The notes beneath the pieces were generated by a model. That model had not been told where the DNA came from. It ran no database searches and was given only the letters and a program-made list of their open reading frames with translations. A stretch of DNA of 64,000 nucleotides from Alphaproteobacteria bacterium 46_93_T64 (GTDB taxonomy: Bacteria > Pseudomonadota > Alphaproteobacteria > Sneathiellales > Sneathiellaceae): the NCBI GenBank assembly GCA_002163135.1, contig MAAN01000027.1:62001-126000 (forward strand), written 5' to 3'. Below are positions 43,404 through 53,109 of this stretch, one piece after another (position 1 is the first letter of the stretch; each line of letters begins with the position of its first letter). Made by a program: the position numbers and the translations under genes.

Positions 43404-44939
43404 TTATCGCAGCTTGAAACGTTGTATTTTTCCTGTCGCTGTTTTAGGGAGATCTTCAACCACCTCAATCCAACGAGGATACTTCCACTTTCCGACAGCG
43501 TTTTTTACGTGTTCTTTCAAGATTTCCTCTAAGCCAACAACGCCGTTTCCGTCTTTCAAGACAACATATGCTTTAGGCTTGTCGAGACCGTTTTCATCAG
43601 CCGCTGCAACCACCGCGGCCTCTAATACTTCTGGATATGTGACAAGCGCCTGTTCAATTTCAAACGGGGATACCCATATGCCGCTGACTTTGAACATGTC
43701 ATCTGTTCGGCCACAATAAACTAGCCGACCATCCGCTTGTTTTTCGTACTTGTCACCAGTACGCGTCCATTGTCCTTCAAACGTAGCGCGACTTTTATCT
43801 CGTTGGTTCCAATAGGCATCTGCTGCTGATGGACCATTGACCAATAATTCCCCGATCTCACCTGCAGAAACTTCTGCACCGTGATCGTCCACAAGGCGCA
43901 ATTCATAGCCCGGCACCGCCGTTCCTGAAGTTCCATAGACAACGTCGCCAGGACTGTTTGACAGGAAAATATGAAGCATTTCTGTAGACCCCACGCCGTC
44001 CAAAATATCCACGCCGGTAATTTTTTGCCAACCTTTGCCTACTTCTGCGGGCAACGCTTCCCCTGCTGAAATTGATCGGCGCAACTGACCGAAGCCTTCA
44101 GGGACTCCCTCTGCCATAGCAGCAACCAAGGCCGCATATAACGTGGGAACGCCGCAAAATATCGTCGGTTCTGCAGATTTCATCACCTCAAAAATGCTGT
44201 CCGGTGTTGGCCTCCCGGGATACAAGATCGTCGTAGCCCCAACAGACAGAGGAAACGTCATCCCATTCCCAAGACCATAGGCAAAGAACAGTTTTGCTGC
44301 TGAGAAAATAATATCGTTTTCGTCAATTCCAAGTACTTGCCAGCCATATGTATCGGAAGTCGCCTTTAAACTGCTGTGAACATGCATGACGCCCTTGGGT
44401 CGCCCGGTTGATCCTGAAGAATAGAGCCAGAATGCGCATTCATCCTCAGACGCTTGTACGGTATCACGAGGTTTACAGCCCTTTAGAGTTGATCCGAAAT
44501 CGAAATACGGGGCAACCACGTCCTTGCCAATGACAAACACTGCACGAAGGTCTGCCGCATCTTTTAAGATTGGCTCAACGACTGGCAACAATTCTTCGGA
44601 AATGAAAAGTGCCTTGGCACGAGAATCCTGTAATATCGCGCCATATAACTCAGAAGATAAAAGCGCATTTACCGGAACCGGGATAACACCAGCCTTGATC
44701 GCTCCCCAAAAGATTACCGGAAATTCAATGCTGTCGAGTGTGATCATAGCGATACGATCTTCTCTGTGAACGCCACTTTGCTCTAACAGCTCTGCCATTT
44801 GAGCTGAACGCTCTTCAAGTTGAGCATATGTCAGTGACCTGCCATCTTCACCCGCTTCAATAAAAGCTGGCTTATGAGCTCGGTTATGTTCCGCGTGACG
44901 ATCTACAAAGTAAAGTGCAGCATTTCCATTATCTTCCAT
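43404..44939 (-). CDS. Benzoate-CoA ligase family protein; start set to MEDNGNAALYF (GGGAG upstream)
   Basis: AMP-binding motif YSSGSTGRPKGVMHVH, YCGRTDDMFKVSGIWVSPFEIE, PKTATGKIQRFKLR; clustered with boxBC. Confidence 0.9.
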   Translation of the reverse strand: MEDNGNAALYFVDRHAEHNRAHKPAFIEAGEDGRSLTYAQLEERSAQMAELLEQSGVHREDRIAMITLDSIEFPVIFWGAIKAGVIPVPVNALLSSELYGAILQDSRAKALFISEELLPVVEPILKDAADLRAVFVIGKDVVAPYFDFGSTLKGCKPRDTVQASEDECAFWLYSSGSTGRPKGVMHVHSSLKATSDTYGWQVLGIDENDIIFSAAKLFFAYGLGNGMTFPLSVGATTILYPGRPTPDSIFEVMKSAEPTIFCGVPTLYAALVAAMAEGVPEGFGQLRRSISAGEALPAEVGKGWQKITGVDILDGVGSTEMLHIFLSNSPGDVVYGTSGTAVPGYELRLVDDHGAEVSAGEIGELLVNGPSAADAYWNQRDKSRATFEGQWTRTGDKYEKQADGRLVYCGRTDDMFKVSGIWVSPFEIEQALVTYPEVLEAAVVAAADENGLDKPKAYVVLKDGNGVVGLEEILKEHVKNAVGKWKYPRWIEVVEDLPKTATGKIQRFKLR

Positions 44940-45048
44940 CAGCCCATTCTCCCTCAGACGAATTCGCCTGCAGGCTTTTCTCAAGCTCCTTAAGGCGTTC
45001 TTAAAACGAGCTTATATGAGATGTGATAAAGATTAAAGCCTTCAATTG

Positions 45049-45062
45049 TGCAATATAATGCC
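45049..45062. promoter_or_regulatory. Second candidate BoxR site upstream of the ligase
   Basis: TGCAATATAATGCC, 13 of 14 bases identical to TGCAATATAATGCA at 42586-42599, with the same 10-bp spacing. Confidence 0.5.
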
Positions 45063-45091
45063 TATTTTTAAATTTTGTATAAAATTTCGGC

Positions 45092-45126
45092 AAAAAAATA
45101 GCCCCACTGTTAAGTGGAGCCATATC
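45092..45126 (-). terminator. Rho-independent terminator downstream of lolD
   Basis: Minus strand TGGCTCCACT-TAAC-AGTGGGGCTA-TTTTTTT; stem with two G-U pairs, then a T-run. Confidence 0.72.
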
Positions 45127-45152
45127 TATTACCGTTATAGTTCTTGTTTAAG

Positions 45153-45833
45153 CTATATTTCGATCACTTGACGATCATGAACTCGCATAACACGATCCAT
45201 ACGAGACGCAAGTTCTGTATTATGGGTTGCCACAACTGCGGCAACATTTCGGCTTTTAAGCAGCTCTACAAAATTGGTGAACACGATCTCTGCAGTTTGT
45301 TCGTCCAAATTACCTGTCGGTTCGTCCGCTAACAGCAATGAGGGCTTGTTGGCAAGAGCTCGCGCGATTGCTACACGCTGTTGTTCACCGCCAGACAGCT
45401 TAGCTGGCCGGTGCGTCAACCTATGGTCTAGATGCATCATACCAAGTAACTCGGCCGCATTTTCCTGTGCTTTTATTTTTGATACTCCGGAAATTAAATT
45501 CGGCATCATTACGTTTTCCAAAGCGGAAAACTCTGGAAGCAAATGGTGGAATTGGTAAACAAACCCAATTTCATCGCGGCGCATCTCAGTTCGTTTTTTG
45601 TCATTGGCAGCACTACAATCTACCCCACCAACAATGACCTTACCGTCACTTGGCGGCTCCAATAGTCCCGCGATTTGCAGCAATGTAGATTTACCAGAAC
45701 CGGATTGACCTAACAGAGCAACAATTTCACCTGCCTGAATGTTCAAATTCACACCCGATAGAATCTCTAGTTTTTCATTGCCTTGAGTGAAAACCCTACT
45801 AACATTTTCAAGCTGTAAAATAGGATTACTCAT
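45153..45833 (-). CDS. lolD: Lipoprotein-releasing ABC transporter ATP-binding protein; start set to MSNPILQLENV
   Basis: LLGQSGSGKSTLLQIAGLL, LSGGEQQRVAIARALANKPSLLLADEPTGNLD; follows lolC. Confidence 0.93.
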   Translation of the reverse strand: MSNPILQLENVSRVFTQGNEKLEILSGVNLNIQAGEIVALLGQSGSGKSTLLQIAGLLEPPSDGKVIVGGVDCSAANDKKRTEMRRDEIGFVYQFHHLLPEFSALENVMMPNLISGVSKIKAQENAAELLGMMHLDHRLTHRPAKLSGGEQQRVAIARALANKPSLLLADEPTGNLDEQTAEIVFTNFVELLKSRNVAAVVATHNTELASRMDRVMRVHDRQVIEI

Positions 45834-47073
45834 AACGCAACGCCTCCACCGGATCGAGGCGTGCAGCACGCCATGACGGGTAAATTGTTGCCGCCAGCGA
45901 AATAAACAAAGCCATCAGAACAACGACCGCTACTTCCCCCGCATCCACTTTTGCTGGAAGGTGGGAAAGGAAATAAATCTCTGCCGAGAACAACTCAGCA
46001 CCTGTTAGTCCTTCAATCAAATTCTTGATCCGATCGATATTTGCACAAAACCCGATCCCAAGAATAAATCCGAAAAAAGTTCCAACTATGCCAACACTCG
46101 CCCCTGCGATAAAGAAGATGCGCATAATCATACCGCGCGTAGCACCCATAGTTCGCAAGATAGCAACATCTCGTCCCTTGTCTTTTACGAGCATAATCAA
46201 ACTGGAAACAATATTGAATGCCGCAACCAGAATGATCAATGTCAGGATTAAGAACATCACATTACGTTCGACCTCTAACGCATTGAAAAAGCTCGCTCTT
46301 GATTGCTGCCAGTCATAGATATAGGCGCGAATATTGACGGCATTTATTATTTCGCTTCGAATAGCCAATGCCCGATCGGGATCAGTTGCGAACACCTCTA
46401 GCGAGGTAATTCCTTTTCCGTGCTTGAAATATTTCTGTGCAGCAGTCAGTGACATATAAATATAACCGCTGTCATATTCATACATTCCGGTATTGAACAG
46501 CCCACCAACCTTATAGGTTTTAACCCGCGGAACTGTTCCAAAAACCGTTGATGTCCCTTTTGGCGATAAGATCTTTAACTTATCACCGGCACGGACCCCT
46601 AAGGAACGGGCAAGACGATAACCGATCAGAACGGTGTTCCCGCCCTCAAATCCATCAATGGAGCCTTCAACGATGTTTGAGGACAGAACAGAAAGGCTTT
46701 TAAGCTCATCCGGAGCCATCCCGCGTACCAATGCGCCACTTGCCTGCTTTCCAGCAGCAGCCATCACCTGACCTTCAATCAATGGCGAAACGCGCACGAC
46801 ATCTTTTACTGCTGCCAAACGCTTCATTACTGGCTCGTAATCAACGAGCAAGCCATTGTCAGGGGCTTTCACCTCATAGTGACCGTTCATACCAAGAATA
46901 CGGTCTAGAAGATCAGCGCGAAACCCGTTCATCACGGACATTACAATTATGAGCGTCGCAACTCCAAGCCCAATTCCCAAAAACGAGAAAAGCGCAATGA
47001 CGGAGATGAAACCTTCTTGTCTGCGTGCCCGCAAATAGCGGAACGCTAACGTCCATTCAAAACGGGAAAACAC
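45826..47073 (-). CDS. lolC: Lipoprotein-releasing ABC transporter permease (LolC/E)
   Basis: FEWTLAFRYLRARRQEGFISVIALFSFLGIGLGVATLIIVMSVMNGFRADLLDRILG; C-terminal ...YPSWRAARLDPVEALRYE. Confidence 0.93.
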   Translation of the reverse strand: MFSRFEWTLAFRYLRARRQEGFISVIALFSFLGIGLGVATLIIVMSVMNGFRADLLDRILGMNGHYEVKAPDNGLLVDYEPVMKRLAAVKDVVRVSPLIEGQVMAAAGKQASGALVRGMAPDELKSLSVLSSNIVEGSIDGFEGGNTVLIGYRLARSLGVRAGDKLKILSPKGTSTVFGTVPRVKTYKVGGLFNTGMYEYDSGYIYMSLTAAQKYFKHGKGITSLEVFATDPDRALAIRSEIINAVNIRAYIYDWQQSRASFFNALEVERNVMFLILTLIILVAAFNIVSSLIMLVKDKGRDVAILRTMGATRGMIMRIFFIAGASVGIVGTFFGFILGIGFCANIDRIKNLIEGLTGAELFSAEIYFLSHLPAKVDAGEVAVVVLMALFISLAATIYPSWRAARLDPVEALRYE

Positions 47074-47078
47074 CAGGT

Positions 47079-48392
47079 TCAGCCTATCAATTTTTCTAGG
47101 GCTGCTTCTGGAGAGAGTTCTTCTTTCTCACCACTTGCCCGGTTTTTAAATTCAACAACGCCGGATTTCAAACCGCGCGGTCCGATGGTTACCTGCCACG
47201 GAAGACCAATTAGGTCCATTTTGGCAAATTTTCCGCCGGCCCGATCTGATGTGTCATCATAAAGAACATCAACACCTGCCGCTTGCAATTTGTTATAAAA
47301 TTCATCGCAAGCTGCATCACATGCGTCATCCCCAGACTTAAGGTTGATCAAACCAACTTTAAAGGGGGCAACTTCTTCTGGCCAAATAATACCGTTGTCA
47401 TCGTGGCATGCTTCAATAATGCCACCAACCAAACGTGAGACGCCGATACCATAGGAGCCCATGGAGACATTCACGTCTTTGCCATCTGGCCCAGCAACAG
47501 ACGCTCCCATTTTCTCCGAGTATTTTTGCCCAAAGTGGAAAATGTGGCCAACTTCGATACCGCGGCGGGTAATCAGATCCCCTTCGCCAACGGTGCAATT
47601 TTCAGCATCGTGCATTTCATCTGCCGCTGCGTAATAGCTAGTCCATTCGTCAACGAGTGTTTGCAACTCTTCCGGTGAATGATCTTTCGCGTCCGGTGTC
47701 GGCAGGTTCAGGATGTCTTTATGATAAAAGACTTCACTCTCTCCCGTATCCGCCAGAATAATAAACTCATGGGACAAATCACCACCGATGGGTCCAGTAT
47801 CCGCGCGAAGTGGGATCGCTTGCAATCCAAGACGCGCATATGTTTTCAAATATGCTACAAACATACGGTTGTATGTTATTTTTGAATTTTCATAATCCAG
47901 ATCGAAAGAATAGGCATCCTTCATCAAAAACTCTCGCCCACGCATTACGCCAAATCGAGGGCGGACTTCGTCCCGGAATTTCCACTGTATATGATAAAGA
48001 TTTAGCGGAAGGTCTTTATAGCTTTTCACGTTAGAGCGGAAAATATCTGTAACCTGCTCTTCATTCGTTGGCCCGTACAGCATTGCACGACCATGGCGAT
48101 CTTCAATGCGAAGCATTTCCTTGCCATAATCGTCATAGCGATCAGACTCACGCCATAAATCAGCGGGCTGAATTGTCGGCATCAGAATTTCGAGAGCACC
48201 GGCTTTATTTTGCTCTTCACGAACTATTTTTTCGATATTCTTGAGAACCATATGCCCCAGTGGCAACCAGGAATAAATGCCTGCAGAAGATTGCTGGATC
48301 ATACCGGCACGTAGCATTAATCTATGGGAGGCAATCTGAGCTTCCTTAGGATCTTCTTTCAGGGTCGGCATAAAGAAACGGGAAAGACGCAT
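47079..48392 (-). CDS. proS: Proline--tRNA ligase, short form
   Basis: [46 protein letters not shown]; 437 aa. Confidence 0.95.
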   Translation of the reverse strand: MRLSRFFMPTLKEDPKEAQIASHRLMLRAGMIQQSSAGIYSWLPLGHMVLKNIEKIVREEQNKAGALEILMPTIQPADLWRESDRYDDYGKEMLRIEDRHGRAMLYGPTNEEQVTDIFRSNVKSYKDLPLNLYHIQWKFRDEVRPRFGVMRGREFLMKDAYSFDLDYENSKITYNRMFVAYLKTYARLGLQAIPLRADTGPIGGDLSHEFIILADTGESEVFYHKDILNLPTPDAKDHSPEELQTLVDEWTSYYAAADEMHDAENCTVGEGDLITRRGIEVGHIFHFGQKYSEKMGASVAGPDGKDVNVSMGSYGIGVSRLVGGIIEACHDDNGIIWPEEVAPFKVGLINLKSGDDACDAACDEFYNKLQAAGVDVLYDDTSDRAGGKFAKMDLIGLPWQVTIGPRGLKSGVVEFKNRASGEKEELSPEAALEKLIG

Positions 48393-48519
48393 GGAAACCT
48401 CGGTTAATTGATTATGCTTATGTACAAAATAATTTGAGCCCAGAATAAGGCATTTTGGAATTTTTTATAGGGATTTCGCCAGATTGCAAGACTTAACAGG
48501 CAATAAAGCTATAAGAACG

Positions 48520-48954
48520 CTATTTCCTGTATATTTCTTTGCACTTTTCTGAAATGGCGTGAAGTGCTGGGTCGGCAAGTTCCTGTCCGTTAAAGGTCAG
48601 CTTGCCGCTCCCCAGATTATATTCCAGCGTCCCGACATGAACTTCTGCGTTTTGCAGTTTTCTGCTTGGTGGATTGGCCAAAGAGAATAAATCGTGTAAA
48701 GGAAGAGACAAATCAATCGTTACACTCTCGGGCAACTGAAGTTGATTTTGATTTAAGTCGGCCGACGCGACAGCATTTCCGCGCACATCAACCCCACCTT
48801 TATAGGTTACATCCGCTTTAGCTATATGTTTTTCTATCCGTGCACAATTTTTCTCGCTCACTGTGAGTATCATCTCTTCAGCAGACGCAGTAGATGCCAA
48901 AGAAACTGACAAAAACACAGCGTAAGTCACAAAAAACCGCACTTTAGAACCCAT
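48520..48954 (-). CDS. Hypothetical secreted/periplasmic protein
   Basis: 144 aa with signal peptide FFVTYAVFLSVSLASTASAEE; no named family recognised. Confidence 0.65.
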   Translation of the reverse strand: MGSKVRFFVTYAVFLSVSLASTASAEEMILTVSEKNCARIEKHIAKADVTYKGGVDVRGNAVASADLNQNQLQLPESVTIDLSLPLHDLFSLANPPSRKLQNAEVHVGTLEYNLGSGKLTFNGQELADPALHAISEKCKEIYRK

Positions 48955-49029
48955 CTAAAATTGTTGACGTAGCTTATCAACTATAGAGCGCGCACCCTCA
49001 ACACTCAAATGATCATCAGCGAGACGCAT
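48955..49029 (-). other. 24-codon micro-ORF tiled exactly between two genes
   Basis: MRLADDHLSVEGARSIVDKLRQQF; start overlaps the upstream stop (TAATG), stop abuts the next start (TAGATG). Confidence 0.35.
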
Positions 49030-49283
49030 TAACCTTGGATAATCGCCCTGAAATCAACGAGGTCATATTCGATGGTCGCGTAGAATATTCCGAACAAAAT
49101 TCCCGTTACAATGGTTGTTGCAAATAATTTCGTCCATATTGCTGGGTTAACCGGCGCACTTGCGACAGTACCCGGCTCTACTTCACCCTCTTCATCCTGG
49201 GTCCGTACACCCCATGGCAGCACCGTGAACAAAACGACAAACCAAGTGATAAAATAAACTACAAGACCCGTTAGAAACGTCAT
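49029..49283 (-). CDS. DUF1467 family small membrane protein
   Basis: 84 aa, VVYFITWFVVLFTVLPWGVRTQDEEGEVEPGTVASAP; next to mce. Confidence 0.85.
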   Translation of the reverse strand: MTFLTGLVVYFITWFVVLFTVLPWGVRTQDEEGEVEPGTVASAPVNPAIWTKLFATTIVTGILFGIFYATIEYDLVDFRAIIQG

Positions 49284-49295
49284 ACTTTAAATCCT

Positions 49296-49700
49296 TTAAA
49301 CCTGTTCCAGCTCGACAAGTGTACCGTTGAAATCTTTTGGATGTAGGAAAAGAACCGGTTTTTTATGGGCACCGAGTTTTGGCTCTCCGCTTCCAAGAAT
49401 GCGGGCTCCTTCACTCAACATTTTATCCCTTGCTGCAAAAATGTCTTCAACTTCGTAACAAATATGGTGGATGCCGCCGCTTTTATTCTTTTCAAGGAAG
49501 CCTGCAATTGGTGAGTTCTCTCCGAGAGGGTACAACAACTCGATCTTGGTGTTATCAAGCTCAACGAACACCACAGTTACCCCGTGATCAGGTTCATCTT
49601 GTGGCTCGCAAACTTTCGCACCCAGAACATCACGATAAGTTTTCACAGCAGCTTCAAGATCCGGAACAGCAATAGCAACGTGGTTCAGGCGACCAATCAT
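49296..49700 (-). CDS. mce: Methylmalonyl-CoA epimerase (VOC superfamily)
   Basis: MIGRLNHVAIAVPDLEAAVKTYRDVLGA, GGIHHICYEVEDI, FLHPKDFNGTLVELEQV. Confidence 0.94.
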   Translation of the reverse strand: MIGRLNHVAIAVPDLEAAVKTYRDVLGAKVCEPQDEPDHGVTVVFVELDNTKIELLYPLGENSPIAGFLEKNKSGGIHHICYEVEDIFAARDKMLSEGARILGSGEPKLGAHKKPVLFLHPKDFNGTLVELEQV

Positions 49701-49742
49701 TTTCTTATCCTTTTTATTAGCGTCTTACTCATCCGGGCACAA

Positions 49743-51413
49743 TTAGCCCTCTTCATCATTTATGCGAACTACGTATACATCGGTAAGTGGCCGCCTACCA
49801 GCCAGCTTTCGAAAAACACGCCTAATCGCCTGCCCAGCTCTTTTCTCAACGGCTTCATCCTGCAGTTTCTCAGATTTAGAAAGTTCAGCATGCCCTGCAA
49901 AAATTTGCTTAACGAGCCTGCCGTTCAGATCTTCGAAGTTGGAGACTTCAACCACACCTCTGAGACGCACAACTGGATCTTCTGTAATCTGACCTTTCTC
50001 ATTGATAATGATAAGGGCACTTGCAGCACCATTGTAAATCATTTTCCGGCGCGCGTTTAAGAATTCCCCTTCAAGAGAAGTTAAACCACCAGCATCCACA
50101 GCAAGCCTACCTGCATGAACTTTGCCAATGATTTCAGCTTTTCCTGGAGCTAATTGAAGTACATCACCATTTTTAATCTCAATTGCTGTTTCAACACCCA
50201 ACGATTTTGCGAGACTGCAATGTTCAGCTAAGTGCCGCGCTTCGCCGTGGACAGGAACAGCAATTCTTGGCTTCACTGCGGCGTACATTTCCGCCAGTTC
50301 GTCCCGCGCTGGATGACCAGAAACATGAACAAATTCATCAGCTTCGGTAATGACTTGCATGCCATTTTCGGTGAGCTCATTATGGAGCGCATAAAGCGTC
50401 TTCTCGTTTCCAGGGATAACCTTTGATGAGAAAATAACTGTATCACCTTTCGTCAGGTTTACATGCTGATGATCTCCCCGCGCAATTCGGGCCATCGCCC
50501 CGCGTGGCTCACCCTGGCTACCTGTACAAAGCAGCAAAACTTTATCTCTTGGTAGGAAGTTTGCGTCTTTTTCATTTATGAAAGCAGGCAATTCGCCAAG
50601 ATAACCGGCGCGTTTAGCGGCCTCGGTCATCCGATGCAAAGAACGCCCGACCAACACCACATGCCGATCATGTTTTTCTGCAATTAATGCAATCGTGCAA
50701 ACACGAGCAATGTTTGAGGCAAAAGTAGTAACCGCCACACGGCCTTCTGTAATACGACCAAGCAACAGATCCAGACTATCCTGAACATCGCCTTCGGATC
50801 CAGATAACCCTTTTTTAAATACATTCGTGGAATCGCAGATCATCGCCAAGACATCACCGCCCGTTACTTCGGCCAAGCGGTCCATATCACTTGCGGGTCC
50901 GACAACAGGTCTTGGATCCAACTTCCAGTCACCACTATGCATCACACGCCCGTAAGGTGTCGTAATCATAAGTGCCTGCATTTCAGGAATAGAATGGGTC
51001 AAATCTATGAAATCCAGATGAAAATCCCCTAACTGTAGGGAACTACCCGGCGCAACGATATTGACTTCAACCAGATCGGAAATTCCCTCTTCAGTTAATT
51101 TGTTATGAAGGATTTCAGCTGTAAACGGGCTTGTATAGACAGGACATTGAAATTCAGGCCACAGTCTTGCAACAGCACCAACATGATCCTCATGTGCGTG
51201 GGTAATCACGATAGCCAGCAAATCTTTGCTTCGTTCCGCAATCCAAGCGGCATCAGGTACGATCAAATCTACACCGGGTGCGCGTTCGTCTGCAAAGGAG
51301 ATACCGCAATCAATCATCAACCATTTGCCATTGCAACAGTAGAGGTTGAGGTTCATCCCGATTTCACCGCTTCCGCCTAAGGGCAAGAAAACGAGTTTAT
51401 CGTCAAAATTCAT
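49743..51413 (-). CDS. rnj: Ribonuclease J; start set to MNFDDKLVFLPLGG
   Basis: FLPLGGSGEIGMNLNLY, ITHAHEDHVGA, MHSGDWKLDPRPVVG, CTGSQGEPRGAMARIARG, PVHGEARHL. Confidence 0.94.
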   Translation of the reverse strand: MNFDDKLVFLPLGGSGEIGMNLNLYCCNGKWLMIDCGISFADERAPGVDLIVPDAAWIAERSKDLLAIVITHAHEDHVGAVARLWPEFQCPVYTSPFTAEILHNKLTEEGISDLVEVNIVAPGSSLQLGDFHLDFIDLTHSIPEMQALMITTPYGRVMHSGDWKLDPRPVVGPASDMDRLAEVTGGDVLAMICDSTNVFKKGLSGSEGDVQDSLDLLLGRITEGRVAVTTFASNIARVCTIALIAEKHDRHVVLVGRSLHRMTEAAKRAGYLGELPAFINEKDANFLPRDKVLLLCTGSQGEPRGAMARIARGDHQHVNLTKGDTVIFSSKVIPGNEKTLYALHNELTENGMQVITEADEFVHVSGHPARDELAEMYAAVKPRIAVPVHGEARHLAEHCSLAKSLGVETAIEIKNGDVLQLAPGKAEIIGKVHAGRLAVDAGGLTSLEGEFLNARRKMIYNGAASALIIINEKGQITEDPVVRLRGVVEVSNFEDLNGRLVKQIFAGHAELSKSEKLQDEAVEKRAGQAIRRVFRKLAGRRPLTDVYVVRINDEEG

Positions 51414-51552
51414 AAGGTTCTTTCTGGTAAATATGCCCTTCATCTACCAGTAATTTGCGTAATAAAAAAGTGTTATCTATATGCGCATACAACAAGAATG
51501 TGAATTGACCGCGATTAGCCCGTTTTTTGAAGATCCGCGCGTACAACAATTA

Positions 51553-52011
51553 TCAAAAATTTAGAAACTCAGGAAAACTATATGTACTCTCCAAATCTAA
51601 CCAGCTTTTAACACTTTCAATCTGGAACCTATCTTTAGATGAAACTATTTTCCTCACGATAACATCGGAAGCTACATGAGCCATATATTCGCGAGAAACT
51701 CCAAATGAGAAAAGGTTATTTACAATTAGAAGTTCTTTTGCTTTTCCACGTATCTTGACACGATCTCGTGCAACACTCCCGGCTTTGGCAAGTTCTTCTG
51801 ACGAAATTTCCATTACACTGTCGCTGAAATCTATGAGGCTATTCACACTGGGCTGGAATAATGGGTGTTCAAATACAATGGTTGAGCGGGTCATCAGGGC
51901 TTCCAAATCGAAAAGACCTTTATGTTTAATGAAATAACAATTCACCGCTAAATCAAAATGAAGATCGTAACTACTTTCATTTTTTTTCATAGAACACCGT
52001 CTAATATTCAA
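51553..52011 (-). CDS. Hypothetical protein, 152 aa, in an AT-rich intergenic insertion
   Basis: Uninterrupted ORF between rnj and coaX; no recognised motif. Confidence 0.55.
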   Translation of the reverse strand: MNIRRCSMKKNESSYDLHFDLAVNCYFIKHKGLFDLEALMTRSTIVFEHPLFQPSVNSLIDFSDSVMEISSEELAKAGSVARDRVKIRGKAKELLIVNNLFSFGVSREYMAHVASDVIVRKIVSSKDRFQIESVKSWLDLESTYSFPEFLNF

Positions 52012-52317
52012 AATCCTAAAACCTGCGAGAACTCTATTTGTAACAATCCGAGGTCACATTTGCATTGAATGTTCGCAAGTGTGAGTATTTCTTTTGGAAA
52101 TCGAGAAATCACAACCCGGTATCCCGTAAAGCATGCTTAATCCTATTCAGTGATTTGGATATTTCGAATTAGCAACTATTGAATTCCAGCTCCCCGATTA
52201 TAGAGCCACCAACGAGCTCTTCATCTTTTTTTAGACTAGCAACTAAACAAACAAATGAAAAGTAACATTTTTGTATTAATTGAAGATAAGCCCTTATATT
52301 AAAGTGATGTTTTTAAT

Positions 52318-53091
52318 TTAAATCGGGTGGTTTTTATGAAAAATCTCTACCAATCCCGTTAATGTCAAATCCGGATCAATATGGTCAATAACATCAGTTC
52401 CACGCCCAAAAAGAGAGGCAAGCCCGCCTGTTGCTACAGTAAGAAGATTTTCTCCGTATTCCACCCTCATACGCGCAACCAAACCTTCTACCATGGAGAT
52501 ATATCCCCAATAAATTCCGGATTGCATACAAGAAATTGTGTTCTTTCCAATCACTTTTTCAGGGCGCTCTACGGCAATTCTAGGAAGTTTCGCAGCTGCA
52601 CTGTGAAGGGCATCAAGGCTAAGATTAACCCCTGGTGCAATGACTCCGCCTGCATAGTTTCCATCAGCATTTACAACATCCAGTGTAGTCGCAGTACCGA
52701 AATCGATGACAATTATGGGTCCTCCATATTTTGAATGTGCCGCAACGGCATCAACCAGTCTGTCGGCTCCCGCTTCTTTCGGGTTATCAATCTGTGGCAC
52801 CATACCAATATCAACATTGTCTTCACCAATGACGAAAGGTGTACAGTTGAAATACCGTTTACAGAGGCCTTTAAGATTGAATAATGTCTCTGGTACTACG
52901 GTACCAATGATCACGTTCTTGATGTCTTGGATATGTAGTTTATCAAGGTTCATGGCTTGATTTAACCAGACACCATACTCTTCTGCTGTTCGTGATGCTG
53001 AAGTGGCAATTCGCCATTCCTTTACAAGGCTTTTCCCGGAAAAGGCGGCGAATGTTATATTCGTGTTTCCAACGTCGATCGCTAACAGCAT
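52318..53091 (-). CDS. coaX: Type III pantothenate kinase; start set to MLLAIDVGNTNI
   Basis: MLLAIDVGNTNITFAAF, GADRLVDAVAAHSKYGGPIIVIDFGTATTLDVV, GGVIAPGVNLSLDAL. Confidence 0.95.
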   Translation of the reverse strand: MLLAIDVGNTNITFAAFSGKSLVKEWRIATSASRTAEEYGVWLNQAMNLDKLHIQDIKNVIIGTVVPETLFNLKGLCKRYFNCTPFVIGEDNVDIGMVPQIDNPKEAGADRLVDAVAAHSKYGGPIIVIDFGTATTLDVVNADGNYAGGVIAPGVNLSLDALHSAAAKLPRIAVERPEKVIGKNTISCMQSGIYWGYISMVEGLVARMRVEYGENLLTVATGGLASLFGRGTDVIDHIDPDLTLTGLVEIFHKNHPI

Positions 53092-53109
53092 AGAAAACCT
53101 CATTCCTTT

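Noticed and set aside
51481-51564. Plus-strand 27-aa ORF MRIQQECELTAISPFFEDPRVQQLSKI between rnj and the orphan gene
   Set aside because: No ribosome-binding site, overlaps the end of the orphan gene on the other strand; not enough support.
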